From NCBI RefSeq assembly GCF_048268525.1, contig NZ_JBLWVH010000004.1, positions 62,001 through 126,000 of the forward strand: a DNA stretch of 64,000 nt, read 5' to 3'. The translations under genes and the position numbers were made by a program. This document shows positions 17,222 to 25,844 of this stretch, in pieces. The notes under the pieces were generated by a model. That model was not told the DNA's origin and ran no database searches. It worked only from the letters and a program-made list of their open reading frames with translations. How positions within the stretch are numbered: the stretch's first letter is position 1; each line of letters starts with the position of its first letter. This DNA is from Maricaulis sp048268525. Lineage in GTDB: Bacteria > Pseudomonadota > Alphaproteobacteria > Caulobacterales > Maricaulaceae.

Positions 17222-18394
17222 TTACCCCCAAACCTCGTCATAAAGCGCGATGATCTCGTCCGTGTTCGGGATACGGGGGTTGTTGCCGGGCGATCCGGAC
17301 GCCAGCGCCTGCTCGGCCATCAGCGGGCGCAATTGCCGCCAGCGATCAGGTTGGATGCCGAAACCCGCCGGTGTGGGGACGCCCAGTTCCACGTTCAGCG
17401 CCCGCAACTCGTCCAGCAGCACGCCATTGGCCAGCTCATCATTCGCCCCTTCACCAACCAGTCCCATCGCCCGTGCGCACTCGGCGTAGCGTCCCGGAGC
17501 AGCGGGGATCGACCACGCCGTCACGGCAGGCAGAAGCATGGCATTGGAAAGCCCGTGCGGCACGTGGAAGAAGGCACCGATCGGTCGGCTCATGCCGTGA
17601 ACGAGTGCGACCGAGGCATTGGAAAAGGCGATGCCGCCAAAACAGGCGCCGACAAGCAGGGCCTCCCGAGCCGGCAGGTCCTGACCGTCATGAAAGGCCC
17701 GGCGCAGATTGGGCGCGATCAGCCGCATGGCGGCGAGCGCCTGCTGGTCGGAGAAGGGCGAGGCCTTGCGGCTGACATAGGCCTCGATGGCATGGGTCAG
17801 CGCGTCAATGCCCGTATCTGCCGTCACGCGCGGCGGCAGGGACAGGGTCAAGTCTGGGTCGAGAATGGCGGCAACCGGCATGAAGGCGAGCCCCATGCAC
17901 AGCATTTTCTCGTCATTCTCCGGGTCGGTGATCACAGTCACCCGTGTCGCCTCGGAACCGGTACCGGCGGTGGTCGGGACGGCTATGACCGGCAGAGCCG
18001 GCTCATCGACAAGGCGCGGCACCTTGAAGTCCCGCATCCGGCCGCCATGCGGGCCAAGCACGGCCAGCGCCTTGGCCGTATCGATGGCGCTGCCTCCGCC
18101 CAGCGCGACCAGGCCGTCAAAGGCCTGCCCGTCATGTCCTGTCCGAAGGATTGCTTCCGCCGCGATCACCGACGTCTCTGTCGGTTCCGGCTCGGTCGCA
18201 TCGAACAGGCCGGACGGGATTTTCGCGCCGTCGAGGGCCTGTTGGAGACGGGCGAGATATCCCAACGCGACCATGGTCGCATCGGTGACCACAAGCGGAC
18301 GCGAGACGCCGCAGGCCGCCAGGAGATCGGGCAATTGACCGAGTGCGCCGGATCCGGTGCGGATCAGGCGTGGCAGGACGAGCGAATGGGACAT
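17222..18394 (-). CDS. Iron-containing alcohol dehydrogenase
   Basis: NAD(P)-dependent group III alcohol dehydrogenase, 390 residues. The nucleotide-binding GGGSAIDTAKA lies at 99-109 and all four metal ligands are present: Asp197, His201, His266 and His280, in GIDALTHAIEAYVS and VHGMSRPIGAFFHVPHG. ATG with GGAGG upstream. It is the last gene in a row of minus-strand genes that starts with the 860-residue TonB receptor, but strong hairpins separate them. Substrate unknown. Confidence 0.93.
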   Translation of the reverse strand: MSHSLVLPRLIRTGSGALGQLPDLLAACGVSRPLVVTDATMVALGYLARLQQALDGAKIPSGLFDATEPEPTETSVIAAEAILRTGHDGQAFDGLVALGGGSAIDTAKALAVLGPHGGRMRDFKVPRLVDEPALPVIAVPTTAGTGSEATRVTVITDPENDEKMLCMGLAFMPVAAILDPDLTLSLPPRVTADTGIDALTHAIEAYVSRKASPFSDQQALAAMRLIAPNLRRAFHDGQDLPAREALLVGACFGGIAFSNASVALVHGMSRPIGAFFHVPHGLSNAMLLPAVTAWSIPAAPGRYAECARAMGLVGEGANDELANGVLLDELRALNVELGVPTPAGFGIQPDRWRQLRPLMAEQALASGSPGNNPRIPNTDEIIALYDEVWG

Positions 18395-18401
18395 GAAACC
18401 T

Positions 18402-18438
18402 CCGGGTCGGGTCCGCGATTGAGCGGTACCCGACCCGG
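18402..18438 (-). repeat. Perfect hairpin between secreted-protein gene and Fe-ADH gene
   Basis: CCGGGTCGGGT (18402-18412) and ACCCGACCCGG (18428-18438) form an 11-bp perfect stem with a 15-base loop. On the transcript it follows the stop at 18459 by about 20 bases and directly abuts the GGAGG of the alcohol dehydrogenase. No U-run follows, so it may be an RNA-stabilising or translational element rather than a classic terminator. Confidence 0.7.
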
Positions 18439-18458
18439 CAGGTCAAGCGGGCACGGCG

Positions 18459-19355
18459 TCAGTCGTCAAAGCGCCGTGCATCGGGATCGGTCAGGCTGAC
18501 CTCGGGCAAACGGATCGCCCGGACTTCCCGGTTCGGGCGGCTGATCGCCCAGATCACACGATCATCGGCCGGATCAAAGGCAAAGGCCTGGCCTTCGGCG
18601 TCCAGCTCGATCGTCGCAACATGCAGCAGGGTCGGGCCCATCGCCGGCCGGGCCAGCACATAAAGCTCCGGCACGTGATGGCCGAAGACATAGAGCAGGC
18701 CGTCAGACCCGATCGCGCCGCCGGACGCGGCCTGCGGCGCCATGCGCTCGATCAGGGCCGGCGGCAGACGCCAGCCACCGGTACGGCGCCATTGGGCGTC
18801 AAAGGTGTGCACGCCGCCATAGGCATTGGATTTGAACGGCTCGCCGGTTTCGTCATTATAGTGGGCGAAGCCGACGATCCAGCCATCGCGATAATGGTCG
18901 AACCAGGTCAGCGAACCCTCATCCATCAGGCCAAGGCTGTGGCTGTCGACATGGGTCAATCCCTCGGTTTCGAAGACCTCCACCGAACTCGCCATCGGCA
19001 CTTCGGGATGGTTGGAATTGGCGCAGTAGAGGCGACCCTCTTCCTCGAAACAGGAATTGAGATGGCCGATCAGGCCGCGGCGCGGACCGATCCAGCCGCC
19101 AACCCGCTCGCCGCTCTCGCGGTCATACTGGCCGATGGCGAAATTGACGATGGCGTAGAAATGCGTGTCATCGACCGCTGCGCCCTGGCCCGCTTCGACG
19201 GCCGGAAAGCTTTGCAAGGTCTCGGCCTGGAGTACGATGGGCTCGGGGGCCTCATAGACCGGAATGGACCGTAGGTCAGGCTGTGCTGCGGCGAGGCCGG
19301 AAAGGCCGGCCGCAAGCGCGAGGCCGAGGCCCAGGCATTTGATGTTCAGTGTCAT
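18459..19355 (-). CDS. Secreted protein of unknown function, possibly beta-propeller
   Basis: 298 residues from ATG 19355, which has AGGGAGA seven bases upstream and gives a clear signal peptide ending in GLAAA. The mature part alternates short beta-like segments (HFYAIVNFAIGQYDRESGERVG, broken here by my reading into two, DGLLYVFGHHVPELYVL, DDRVIWAISRPNREVRAI), which suggests a propeller fold, but no family motif is certain. It follows the TonB receptor by 70 bases with a hairpin between, so it may process or bind that receptor's substrate in the periplasm (inference). Confidence 0.75.
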   Translation of the reverse strand: MTLNIKCLGLGLALAAGLSGLAAAQPDLRSIPVYEAPEPIVLQAETLQSFPAVEAGQGAAVDDTHFYAIVNFAIGQYDRESGERVGGWIGPRRGLIGHLNSCFEEEGRLYCANSNHPEVPMASSVEVFETEGLTHVDSHSLGLMDEGSLTWFDHYRDGWIVGFAHYNDETGEPFKSNAYGGVHTFDAQWRRTGGWRLPPALIERMAPQAASGGAIGSDGLLYVFGHHVPELYVLARPAMGPTLLHVATIELDAEGQAFAFDPADDRVIWAISRPNREVRAIRLPEVSLTDPDARRFDD

Positions 19356-19379
19356 CTCTGTCTCCCTCAAACGCACAGA

Positions 19380-19407
19380 CACCCGGGCACAGGAATGCGC
19401 CCGGGTG
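19380..19407 (-). repeat. Perfect hairpin between TonB receptor and secreted-protein gene
   Basis: CACCCGGGC (19380-19388) and GCCCGGGTG (19399-19407) form a 9-bp perfect stem, 18 bases after the receptor stop on the transcript. It has no U-run. Together with the hairpin at 18402-18438 it points to processing or differential expression along this gene row. Confidence 0.65.
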
Positions 19408-19425
19408 CTGTAGCGGTGATGCGGC

Positions 19426-22008
19426 CTAGTTGAAGGCGCCGGTGAAGCCGACCCAGAAGGTGCGGCCGAACTCGGCATCTTCCTGCAGGTATTGCGCGTC
19501 CGGACCGGTCAGTTCGCGACGACCCTGGTCGGTCAGGTTCTGGACCTCACCGATCAGCGTGAAGCGGTCGGTCAGGTTGAAGCGGGCCTGCAGGTCAACC
19601 TGCGAACGCTCTTCCCAATACTCGTCGAGATTGGGGTTATTGGCGTTCATCGTGTCGAGGAACATGTCCGTGAAATTGTAGGACACGCGGACCTCGAAAG
19701 CCTCGGTCGCGTAGAAGCCGGTCAGGTTGTAGGTCAGGTCCGGCTGCTGGAAATAACCGGTCGTCCGGCTGCCCGTTGCGGTCGGCACTTCAAACTCGGT
19801 GTCGAGAATGGTGACGTTCGCGGCAACACCGAAATCGCTGAACGGGCCGGGCAGGAAGGCCAGTGTCTGCTGGTATTGCGCCTCGAAGCCGAGGATTTCG
19901 GCACCCGTGGCATTCTCCGGCTGGGTCAGGGCGTCATAGGTGACACCGTCAACCGTGATCGGGCCTTGCGTGGTCTGCACGAAGACCTCGTCCTGGATGT
20001 CTTTGTAGAACAGGCCGGCGGCGAGGATGCCGTGCGGGATATACCATTCGGCCGACAGGTCGAAATTGGTCGACTGGCGCGGTGCGAGGTCCGGGTTGGA
20101 GCGCGAGATCGTATTGTTGACCAGGTTGATGCTTTCGCCCCGGGTCAGCTCGTTGAGGTTCGGACGACCCAGCGTCTGCGAGGCCGCAGCCCGCAGGACA
20201 AAGTCGTCATTCACGTCAAAACGGACAGTGAGCGACGGCAAGACGTCGGTATAATCGCCAGAGACCCGCGTCCCGCCCAGCGGTGCACCATCCCATTCGG
20301 TCTGCTCGATGCGGACCCCGCCGAGGAACTGCCAGCGGCCCGAACGATAATCGCCCATGGCGTAGACGGCATTGACGTCCTCATTGGCGGACGATCCACT
20401 CTGAACGGTCAGCACGGAGTTGAACGTGTTGGCGGCGAAGAAGGCGTCCGACGCGTCCAGCCCGATCCGGTTCTCGAAGCGATAGCCGCCCTGCCAGACC
20501 AGATTGGCCAGTTGCGGGTCGGCGACATCCGCCAGCGTGTAATTGGCGGCCGGATCAGCCACAAAACGCTCGAAGGTGAAGCCTTCGGACTTTTCGATCG
20601 ACCGGCTCAGCAGGCCCGCCTTGAGGGTGAGGCCGGCGACCAGCCCGTCGGTCCAGGTCGTGTCGAGGCGGAATTCGCGGGTTTCGTCTTCGGCAAAACG
20701 ATCCAGCGTGCCGCGATTGACGTGATTCCAATTGGACAGGTCGTTATAGGCAGCCGGATCGAGCGGGCTGAATGTGTTGAAGAATTGCGACGTGTCGTAG
20801 CGCGCACCATAGCCGGTTCCGGTGCGGAAGCCTTCGGTGACTTCCGGATTGTCGAGCTCGGCTTCGGTGTAAACGAGATTGGCTTCAATCAGCCAGTTCT
20901 CGGCCGGCGCCCAGTCGGCACCCGCGCGCAGCGACAGGATTTCACGGTCGAGCACGAAGCGGCCGATGCCGATAAAGCCATAACCGCTGTCCGTGATACC
21001 GGATGTGGCAGTCTGGTCGCGGATGACGGCCGGTTGCGAGGACGCGCCGCTGGTGCCCAGCTCATAGGTCTCTTCGTCACGGCGTTCGCTGTCATTATAC
21101 TGGTTGTAGGAAATGCCTGCATCGAGCTGGAGGGCGTCGCTGACGCGCCACTCGAACTGACCGGACAGGCCCAGGCGTTCACGCACATTATTGTAGAGGA
21201 AGAGGCGGTTATTGGTCGGAACGACGAAACCATTGCCATTGCCGAGACCGACATTGGCGCCGGTGGCGTCAAACTCGGTGTAGTCGGCATCATCGACTTC
21301 GACCTGGGTGATTTCGAAATTGCGGATTGAGTAGTCGACACCGAAGACAACGCCGAACTGGTCATTCGCACCGAAGGTCGTACCGGCCGCGAAATTGCCG
21401 CGCCAGGGCTGGACCTGGTCGCCTTCGTCCAGCGTGGTACCGGAGCCGGCGCTCTCATGCGTGCCCATGAACAGACCGCCGACGAAGAACGGGCCGTCAC
21501 TGTCAAAGGCTGAACGGGTGACCAGGTTGATCGTGCCGCCGATGGCGTTGTGATCGAGATCCGGCGTCACCGACTTGCGCACTTCAATACTGCCGACCAG
21601 CGAGGCCGGGATCAGGTCGAGCGGGACCGCCCGGGCCGAACCGCCACGTTCCGGCGAGGCGACAATGCCGCCGTCGATCGTGGTGCGGTTATAGGTGGCA
21701 TTGAGGCCGCGAATGATCGGGAAGCGCGATTCACCCTGGTCGTTCTGGACCGCGACGCCCGGCACGCGGACGATCGCCTGGGCAATATTGAGGTCCGGCA
21801 AGCGGCCAATATCGTCCTGAGCCACCGCGTCGAGAATGCCGTCAGCATCCCGTTTGGCTTCAATGGCCCGCTGGATGGACAGGGCCTGGCCATACACCGT
21901 GACCACGTCTTCTGTCGTCGCCGCGTCCTGAGCAGTGGCCGGTGCCGCGAGAACGGCACTTCCGATTAGCAGAGCGGCCCGGAAGCCATTTGAGTATGCA
22001 GTCGCCAT
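19426..22008 (-). CDS. TonB-dependent receptor, Caulobacter/Xanthomonas glycan type
   Basis: Outer-membrane importer of 860 residues. Signal peptide ends at AAPATA; plug shows DDIGRLPDLNIAQAIVRVPG and FPIIRGLNATYNRTTIDGG, typical of the large TonB receptors common in Caulobacter and Xanthomonas that often import oligosaccharides. The barrel ends with FGRTFWVGFTGAFN, with terminal aromatic-polar ending. ATG 22008 has AGAGGGG upstream. The 5' region is long and AT-rich. Downstream genes encode a secreted protein and an alcohol dehydrogenase; no glycoside hydrolase is near, so the substrate is open. Confidence 0.93.
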   Translation of the reverse strand: MATAYSNGFRAALLIGSAVLAAPATAQDAATTEDVVTVYGQALSIQRAIEAKRDADGILDAVAQDDIGRLPDLNIAQAIVRVPGVAVQNDQGESRFPIIRGLNATYNRTTIDGGIVASPERGGSARAVPLDLIPASLVGSIEVRKSVTPDLDHNAIGGTINLVTRSAFDSDGPFFVGGLFMGTHESAGSGTTLDEGDQVQPWRGNFAAGTTFGANDQFGVVFGVDYSIRNFEITQVEVDDADYTEFDATGANVGLGNGNGFVVPTNNRLFLYNNVRERLGLSGQFEWRVSDALQLDAGISYNQYNDSERRDEETYELGTSGASSQPAVIRDQTATSGITDSGYGFIGIGRFVLDREILSLRAGADWAPAENWLIEANLVYTEAELDNPEVTEGFRTGTGYGARYDTSQFFNTFSPLDPAAYNDLSNWNHVNRGTLDRFAEDETREFRLDTTWTDGLVAGLTLKAGLLSRSIEKSEGFTFERFVADPAANYTLADVADPQLANLVWQGGYRFENRIGLDASDAFFAANTFNSVLTVQSGSSANEDVNAVYAMGDYRSGRWQFLGGVRIEQTEWDGAPLGGTRVSGDYTDVLPSLTVRFDVNDDFVLRAAASQTLGRPNLNELTRGESINLVNNTISRSNPDLAPRQSTNFDLSAEWYIPHGILAAGLFYKDIQDEVFVQTTQGPITVDGVTYDALTQPENATGAEILGFEAQYQQTLAFLPGPFSDFGVAANVTILDTEFEVPTATGSRTTGYFQQPDLTYNLTGFYATEAFEVRVSYNFTDMFLDTMNANNPNLDEYWEERSQVDLQARFNLTDRFTLIGEVQNLTDQGRRELTGPDAQYLQEDAEFGRTFWVGFTGAFN

Positions 22009-22299
22009 GATTGATCCCCTCTAAGCAGGCGTTACGGCGCCGCGTATGAGATCAAAACCTGACACTACAGAGACACTTTATTAACGTTTTGAAGAATTGA
22101 CCAAATACATTCCTACTCAAGGTTGATACCAATATTCTAAAAATCGCAAATTCTCGAAATATTCATACAATATACACCAGATCGACGGGCGTATGGATTT
22201 GGAATGGTCGACCCGAAGCCGGTCAAGGCAATGCGCTGCGCGACCGGGACTCGCGGAAAAGAGAACTGCAGTCCGGCACGCATGCACAGGCCGATCGTG
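22009..22299. other. AT-rich intergenic region upstream of the TonB receptor
   Basis: About 290 bases with no gene. Bases 22070-22190 are markedly AT-richer than the rest of the window and must hold the leftward receptor promoter and operator. A TTGATACCAATATT stretch near 22121 is a partial inverted repeat of the kind bound by LacI/GntR-type regulators, but it is not perfect. Bases 22200-22299 return to normal composition and show nothing recognisable. Confidence 0.5.
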
Positions 22300-22328
22300 T
22301 TGACAGGCCGCAATTGCTCCAGTATCTC
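22300..22328 (+). promoter_or_regulatory. Promoter of rpmJ
   Basis: TTGACA at 22300-22305, a 17-base spacer and TATCTC at 22323-22328 match a housekeeping promoter, about 42 bases before the rpmJ start. Confidence 0.6.
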
Positions 22329-22370
22329 CCGCGCTCCGTTGAATTACGCTTGTAACGCGAAGGCCATACG

Positions 22371-22496
22371 ATGAAAGTCCGCAGCTCGATCAAATCGCTG
22401 AAAAACCGCCACCGCGATTGCCAGGTCGTGAAGCGCCGTGGCCGTGTTTACGTGATCAACAAGACCGACCCGCGCTTCAAAGCGCGCGCCGGCTAG
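22371..22496 (+). CDS. rpmJ: 50S ribosomal protein L36 (zinc-free type)
   Basis: A 41-residue protein starting MKVRSSIKSLKNRHRDCQVV and ending INKTDPRFKARAG, which is the alphaproteobacterial L36. Only one cysteine (Cys17) is present, so it is the zinc-independent C-minus form; the four-ligand zinc site of the other form is absent. ATG has AAGG eight bases upstream and a near-consensus promoter precedes it. The gene is too short for usual length filters and is easily missed. Confidence 0.95.
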   Translation: MKVRSSIKSLKNRHRDCQVVKRRGRVYVINKTDPRFKARAG

Positions 22497-22510
22497 TCGA
22501 CACGTCGGCA

Positions 22511-22528
22511 GCGCCTGTTTCCAGGCGC
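22511..22528 (+). terminator. Hairpin after rpmJ
   Basis: GCGCCTG-TTTC-CAGGCGC forms a 7-bp perfect stem 14 bases after the rpmJ stop. The T-rich tract only comes later (CTTTTAAGC), so termination strength is uncertain. Confidence 0.45.
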
Positions 22529-22602
22529 GCCCGCTATTCAGCTTTTAAGCCGCTTTCCCCGTGCATCGACAAGGTGCGCGGGTTTTGCGTTGGGGAGAAG
22601 GC

Positions 22603-23217
22603 ATGACGACGAAAGCCGTTCTGTGGGATCTCGGCAATGTCCTGTTGGACTGGTCGCCCGCCTATCTCTACTCCAAGCTTTTCGCCACTGACGAAGAGTG
22701 TCGCCACTTCCTCGACAATGTCTGCACCATGGAATGGCATGCCGCGCATGATCGCGGTGTATCGATGGCCGACAATCGTGTCGCCCTGATCGAAGCCCAC
22801 CCGCATCTCGAAGATGCGATTCGGGCCTGGGAAACCGGCTTCGAACAAATGCTCAATGGTGCCATCGACGGCACGCCGGAGATCATGGATGCGCTGGCCG
22901 ATCATGGTGTGCCGCAATACGCACTGACCAATCTGCCCGCTGAATGGGTCGAGCCGGTCACGCGCCTCTATCCCCAGATGCGGCACATGAAAGACGTCAT
23001 CGTTTCGGCGCATGAAGGCGTGATCAAGCCGGACCCGAAGATTTACGCCATCACCGCGGCCCGCCTGCCCTTCGACGCCCGGGACGTAGTCTTTTTTGAT
23101 GACCGCGAAGCCAATGTCATAGCCGCCCGCGAGTACGGCTTCGATGCCGAGCTGTTCACCGGCAAGGATGCACTGGGCGCGGCGCTCGAAGCGCGCGGGC
23201 TGCTTGTCTCGGCCTGA
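22603..23217 (+). CDS. HAD-family phosphatase (YihX-like)
   Basis: Cytoplasmic phosphatase of 204 residues. Motif I is WDLGNVLLDW with nucleophile Asp9, where the usual second Asp is replaced by Asn as in YihX-type sugar-phosphate phosphatases; motif II is ALTNLPAEW, motif III KPDPKIYAI, motif IV FFDDREANV. ATG 22603 follows GGGGAGAAGG; a GTG 42 bases earlier lacks a site. Exact substrate unknown; YihX acts on alpha-glucose-1-phosphate. Confidence 0.88.
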   Translation: MTTKAVLWDLGNVLLDWSPAYLYSKLFATDEECRHFLDNVCTMEWHAAHDRGVSMADNRVALIEAHPHLEDAIRAWETGFEQMLNGAIDGTPEIMDALADHGVPQYALTNLPAEWVEPVTRLYPQMRHMKDVIVSAHEGVIKPDPKIYAITAARLPFDARDVVFFDDREANVIAAREYGFDAELFTGKDALGAALEARGLLVSA

Positions 23218-23433
23218 CGCCGGTTTCGCGCCCCCGGAACCGCCCCGCCTTCCCCATACGTCAACCTGATCCGCGCCGCAGCGCCGCACCAAATGTTGCA
23301 GGTGCGCACTATTCATGTGGATGGGTTTTGTTCTACATACATACCCAGTCATCGAAAGCGGACAGGCCCGGCGCAAGACCGGCCGCCGCCAACGTTACGA
23401 TTACGGTCGATAAAGGGTTTGAGGAGCGGCGAT

Positions 23434-24615
23434 ATGGATCTGAATTTCACCCCCGAGGAGGAGGCCTTCCGTCAGGAAGTCCGCGACTTCCTCAAGAATA
23501 ATCTGTCCGAGGAACTGGCCACCAAGGTGCGCAATGGCCGCGACCTGAACAAGGCAGACCTTGAAGGCTGGCACGCGACGCTGAACAGCCGCGGCTGGCT
23601 GGCTCCGGGTTGGCCCGTCGAGCATGGCGGCACCACCTGGGATTCGGTGCAGATGCACATCTTCGAAGAGGAATGCGCCCGTGCCAACGCACCACGCACC
23701 GTTCCCTTCGGCCTCGGCATGCTGGGACCGGTCCTGATCAAGTTCGGTACCGAAGAGCAAAAGGCCACCATCCTGCCGCGCATCCTGTCCGGCGAGGATT
23801 GGTGGTGCCAGGGTTATTCCGAGCCGGGCGCCGGCTCCGACCTGGCCAGCCTGAAGACCCGCGCCATCCGCGATGGCGACGACTATATCATCAATGGCCA
23901 GAAGACCTGGACCACGCTGGGCCAGTTCGCCAACAAGATCTTCTGCCTCGTGCGCACCTCGACCGAGGGCAAACGCCAGGAGGGCATCTCCTTCATCCTC
24001 GTCGATCTCGACACGCCCGGCATTGAAATGCGGCCGATCAAGCTGATCGAGGGCGGGTTCGAGGTGAATGAAGTCTTCTTCACCGATGTCCGCGTGCCTG
24101 CCGTCAACATGGTCGGCGAAGAGAATATGGGCTGGACCATCGCCAAATACCTGCTCGGCCACGAGCGCACCAATATCGCCGGTGTCGGCGCCTCCAGCGA
24201 AGCCCTGAGCCAACTCAAGGCGCTGGCCCGCAAGGTCAAGCGCAAGGGCAAGCCGCTGGCCCAGGACCCGATCTTTGCGGCCAAGATCGCCGAGGTCGAG
24301 ATCGACCTGGAAGCCATGCGGATGACCAATCTGCGCATGCTGTCCGGCGTCGCCGACGCGCAGGGCTCGGTTTCCTCGATGCTGAAAATCAAGGGAACGG
24401 TGATCCGCCAGGCCATCAACGACCTGTCGCGTCGCGCACTGGGTGCCCTGGCGGCGCCCTTCCCGTCGGAGGACGTGATCGGGAACTACGCCATCGCCCC
24501 GGCGGAGGCCGCATCGAACGCCGCCAACTACTTCAATAATCGCAAACTTTCGATCTTTGGCGGGTCGAACGAGATCCAGCGCAATATCATCGCCAAAGAA
24601 ACCTTCGGAGCCTGA
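23434..24615 (+). CDS. Acyl-CoA dehydrogenase, first of a pair
   Basis: FAD-dependent oxidation of an acyl-CoA to the enoyl-CoA. ATG 23434 has GAGGAG six bases upstream; the frame is open further up but with no homologous residues. The 393-residue product starts MDLNFTPEEEAFRQEVRDFL and has WWCQGYSEPGAGSDLASL (FAD/substrate site) and FGGSNEIQRNIIAKETFG near the end. In this last motif the usual Glu of YEGT is Gly, as in the longer-chain or sterol-type group. The second dehydrogenase starts two bases downstream, so the two may form a hetero-oligomer (inference). Confidence 0.92.
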   Translation: MDLNFTPEEEAFRQEVRDFLKNNLSEELATKVRNGRDLNKADLEGWHATLNSRGWLAPGWPVEHGGTTWDSVQMHIFEEECARANAPRTVPFGLGMLGPVLIKFGTEEQKATILPRILSGEDWWCQGYSEPGAGSDLASLKTRAIRDGDDYIINGQKTWTTLGQFANKIFCLVRTSTEGKRQEGISFILVDLDTPGIEMRPIKLIEGGFEVNEVFFTDVRVPAVNMVGEENMGWTIAKYLLGHERTNIAGVGASSEALSQLKALARKVKRKGKPLAQDPIFAAKIAEVEIDLEAMRMTNLRMLSGVADAQGSVSSMLKIKGTVIRQAINDLSRRALGALAAPFPSEDVIGNYAIAPAEAASNAANYFNNRKLSIFGGSNEIQRNIIAKETFGA

Positions 24616-24617
24616 TC

Positions 24618-25706
24618 ATGGATTTCACGCCGACTGAAGATCGCCGCATGATCGGTGATAGCCTGCGTCGCTATCTGGCCGAGCAGTACCCGATCGAGCA
24701 TCGCAACAAGGTCGCCTATGAGGGCGTCTTCCACGACCCGGCCAAATGGGCCGAGCTGGCCGAGCTGGGGATTCTCGGCGCGCTGGTGTCCGAGGATGAT
24801 GGCGGATTTGGCGGTGCCGGTTTCGACATCACCACCGTGTTCGAGGAAATGGGCCGCGCGATCTGTCCCGAGCCCATGCTGGGCAACCTCATGGCATTGC
24901 GCCTCTACGCCGCCCATGGCCAGGCCGAGCGCATCGAGGCCATCATTGCCGGTGCCGAAAAAGCGGCCTTCGCCTTCGACGAAAGCGATGCCTTTGGCGA
25001 TCTGGACGAGATCGCGGTCAAGGCAGAGAGCGACACGCTGACCGGTCGCAAGACAGTCGTCTATGGTGGCAATAGCGCCGACTACCTGCTCATCGCCGCC
25101 AAATCGGCAAGCGGTGCGCTCGGCCTCTACGAGGTCGCTGCCAGCGACGCCGAAGTCCTGCCCTATGCCATGATCGATGGCGCCGGCGCTGCCGAGGTCA
25201 TTCTCGACAAGACCCGGGCCCGCTGTATCGCTGACGATGCCCGTGCCGCCATCGAGGCCGCACTGGACGCCGGCCGGGTTGCGCTGTGCGCGGAAGCCGT
25301 CGGGGCAATGGATGTCCTCAAGGTGATGACCAAGGACTACCTGATGCAGCGCCAGCAATTCGGTCGCCCGATTGCCCTCTTCCAGGCCCTGCAGCACCGC
25401 TTGGTCGATTTTTCCATCGAGATCGAACAGGCCCGCTCGATCACCATCCATGCCGCTGCAAAGCTGGATGCCGATGACCCCAAGGCCCGCGCCCTGGCCG
25501 TTGCCCAGGCCAAAAACCTGATTGGCCGTGCCGGCAAGCTGGTCGCCGAAGAAGCCGTGCAGATGCATGGCGGTATCGGCATGACCTGGGAATATGCCGG
25601 CTCGCACTATGCCAAACGCCTGATCATGATCGATCACCAGCTGGGCGATACCGAAGACCAATTGCGCACGGCGATGAGCCTCTCGGACATTTCCGAACCG
25701 GCCTGA
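24618..25706 (+). CDS. Acyl-CoA dehydrogenase, second of a pair
   Basis: 362 residues starting MDFTPTEDRRMIGDSLRRYL. The middle domain is less conserved than in the partner (no full SEPGAGSD motif), while the C-terminal RQQFGRPIALFQALQHRLVD and EEAVQMHGGIGMTWEY blocks are typical. Such unequal pairs with a two-base gap are known from heteromeric acyl-CoA dehydrogenases of sterol and branched-chain catabolism; the substrate here is not identifiable because no other catabolic genes flank them. Confidence 0.9.
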   Translation: MDFTPTEDRRMIGDSLRRYLAEQYPIEHRNKVAYEGVFHDPAKWAELAELGILGALVSEDDGGFGGAGFDITTVFEEMGRAICPEPMLGNLMALRLYAAHGQAERIEAIIAGAEKAAFAFDESDAFGDLDEIAVKAESDTLTGRKTVVYGGNSADYLLIAAKSASGALGLYEVAASDAEVLPYAMIDGAGAAEVILDKTRARCIADDARAAIEAALDAGRVALCAEAVGAMDVLKVMTKDYLMQRQQFGRPIALFQALQHRLVDFSIEIEQARSITIHAAAKLDADDPKARALAVAQAKNLIGRAGKLVAEEAVQMHGGIGMTWEYAGSHYAKRLIMIDHQLGDTEDQLRTAMSLSDISEPA

Positions 25707-25713
25707 TCCGACA

Positions 25714-25747
25714 GTCGGCGGGTCGGTTACTGCGCCGGCCCGCCGAC
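25714..25747 (+). terminator. Strong hairpin after acyl-CoA dehydrogenase pair
   Basis: GTCGGCGGGTCGG and CCGGCCCGCCGAC form a 13-bp stem with one wobble and an 8-base loop, beginning 8 bases after the stop. No U-run follows, so its strength as a terminator is uncertain. Confidence 0.5.
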
Positions 25748-25844
25748 CAACTATCTCGCAAACATTTGTCGGAACGACAGAATTGCGCTTCAATCGACGC
25801 TCGGGACGACTTTCCGGCGTCGACGGGCGGGAGCCATTGCGCGC

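Noticed and set aside
19492..21330. 612-codon open frame on the plus strand
   Set aside because: Lies wholly inside the 860-residue TonB receptor gene and shows only low-complexity antisense features.
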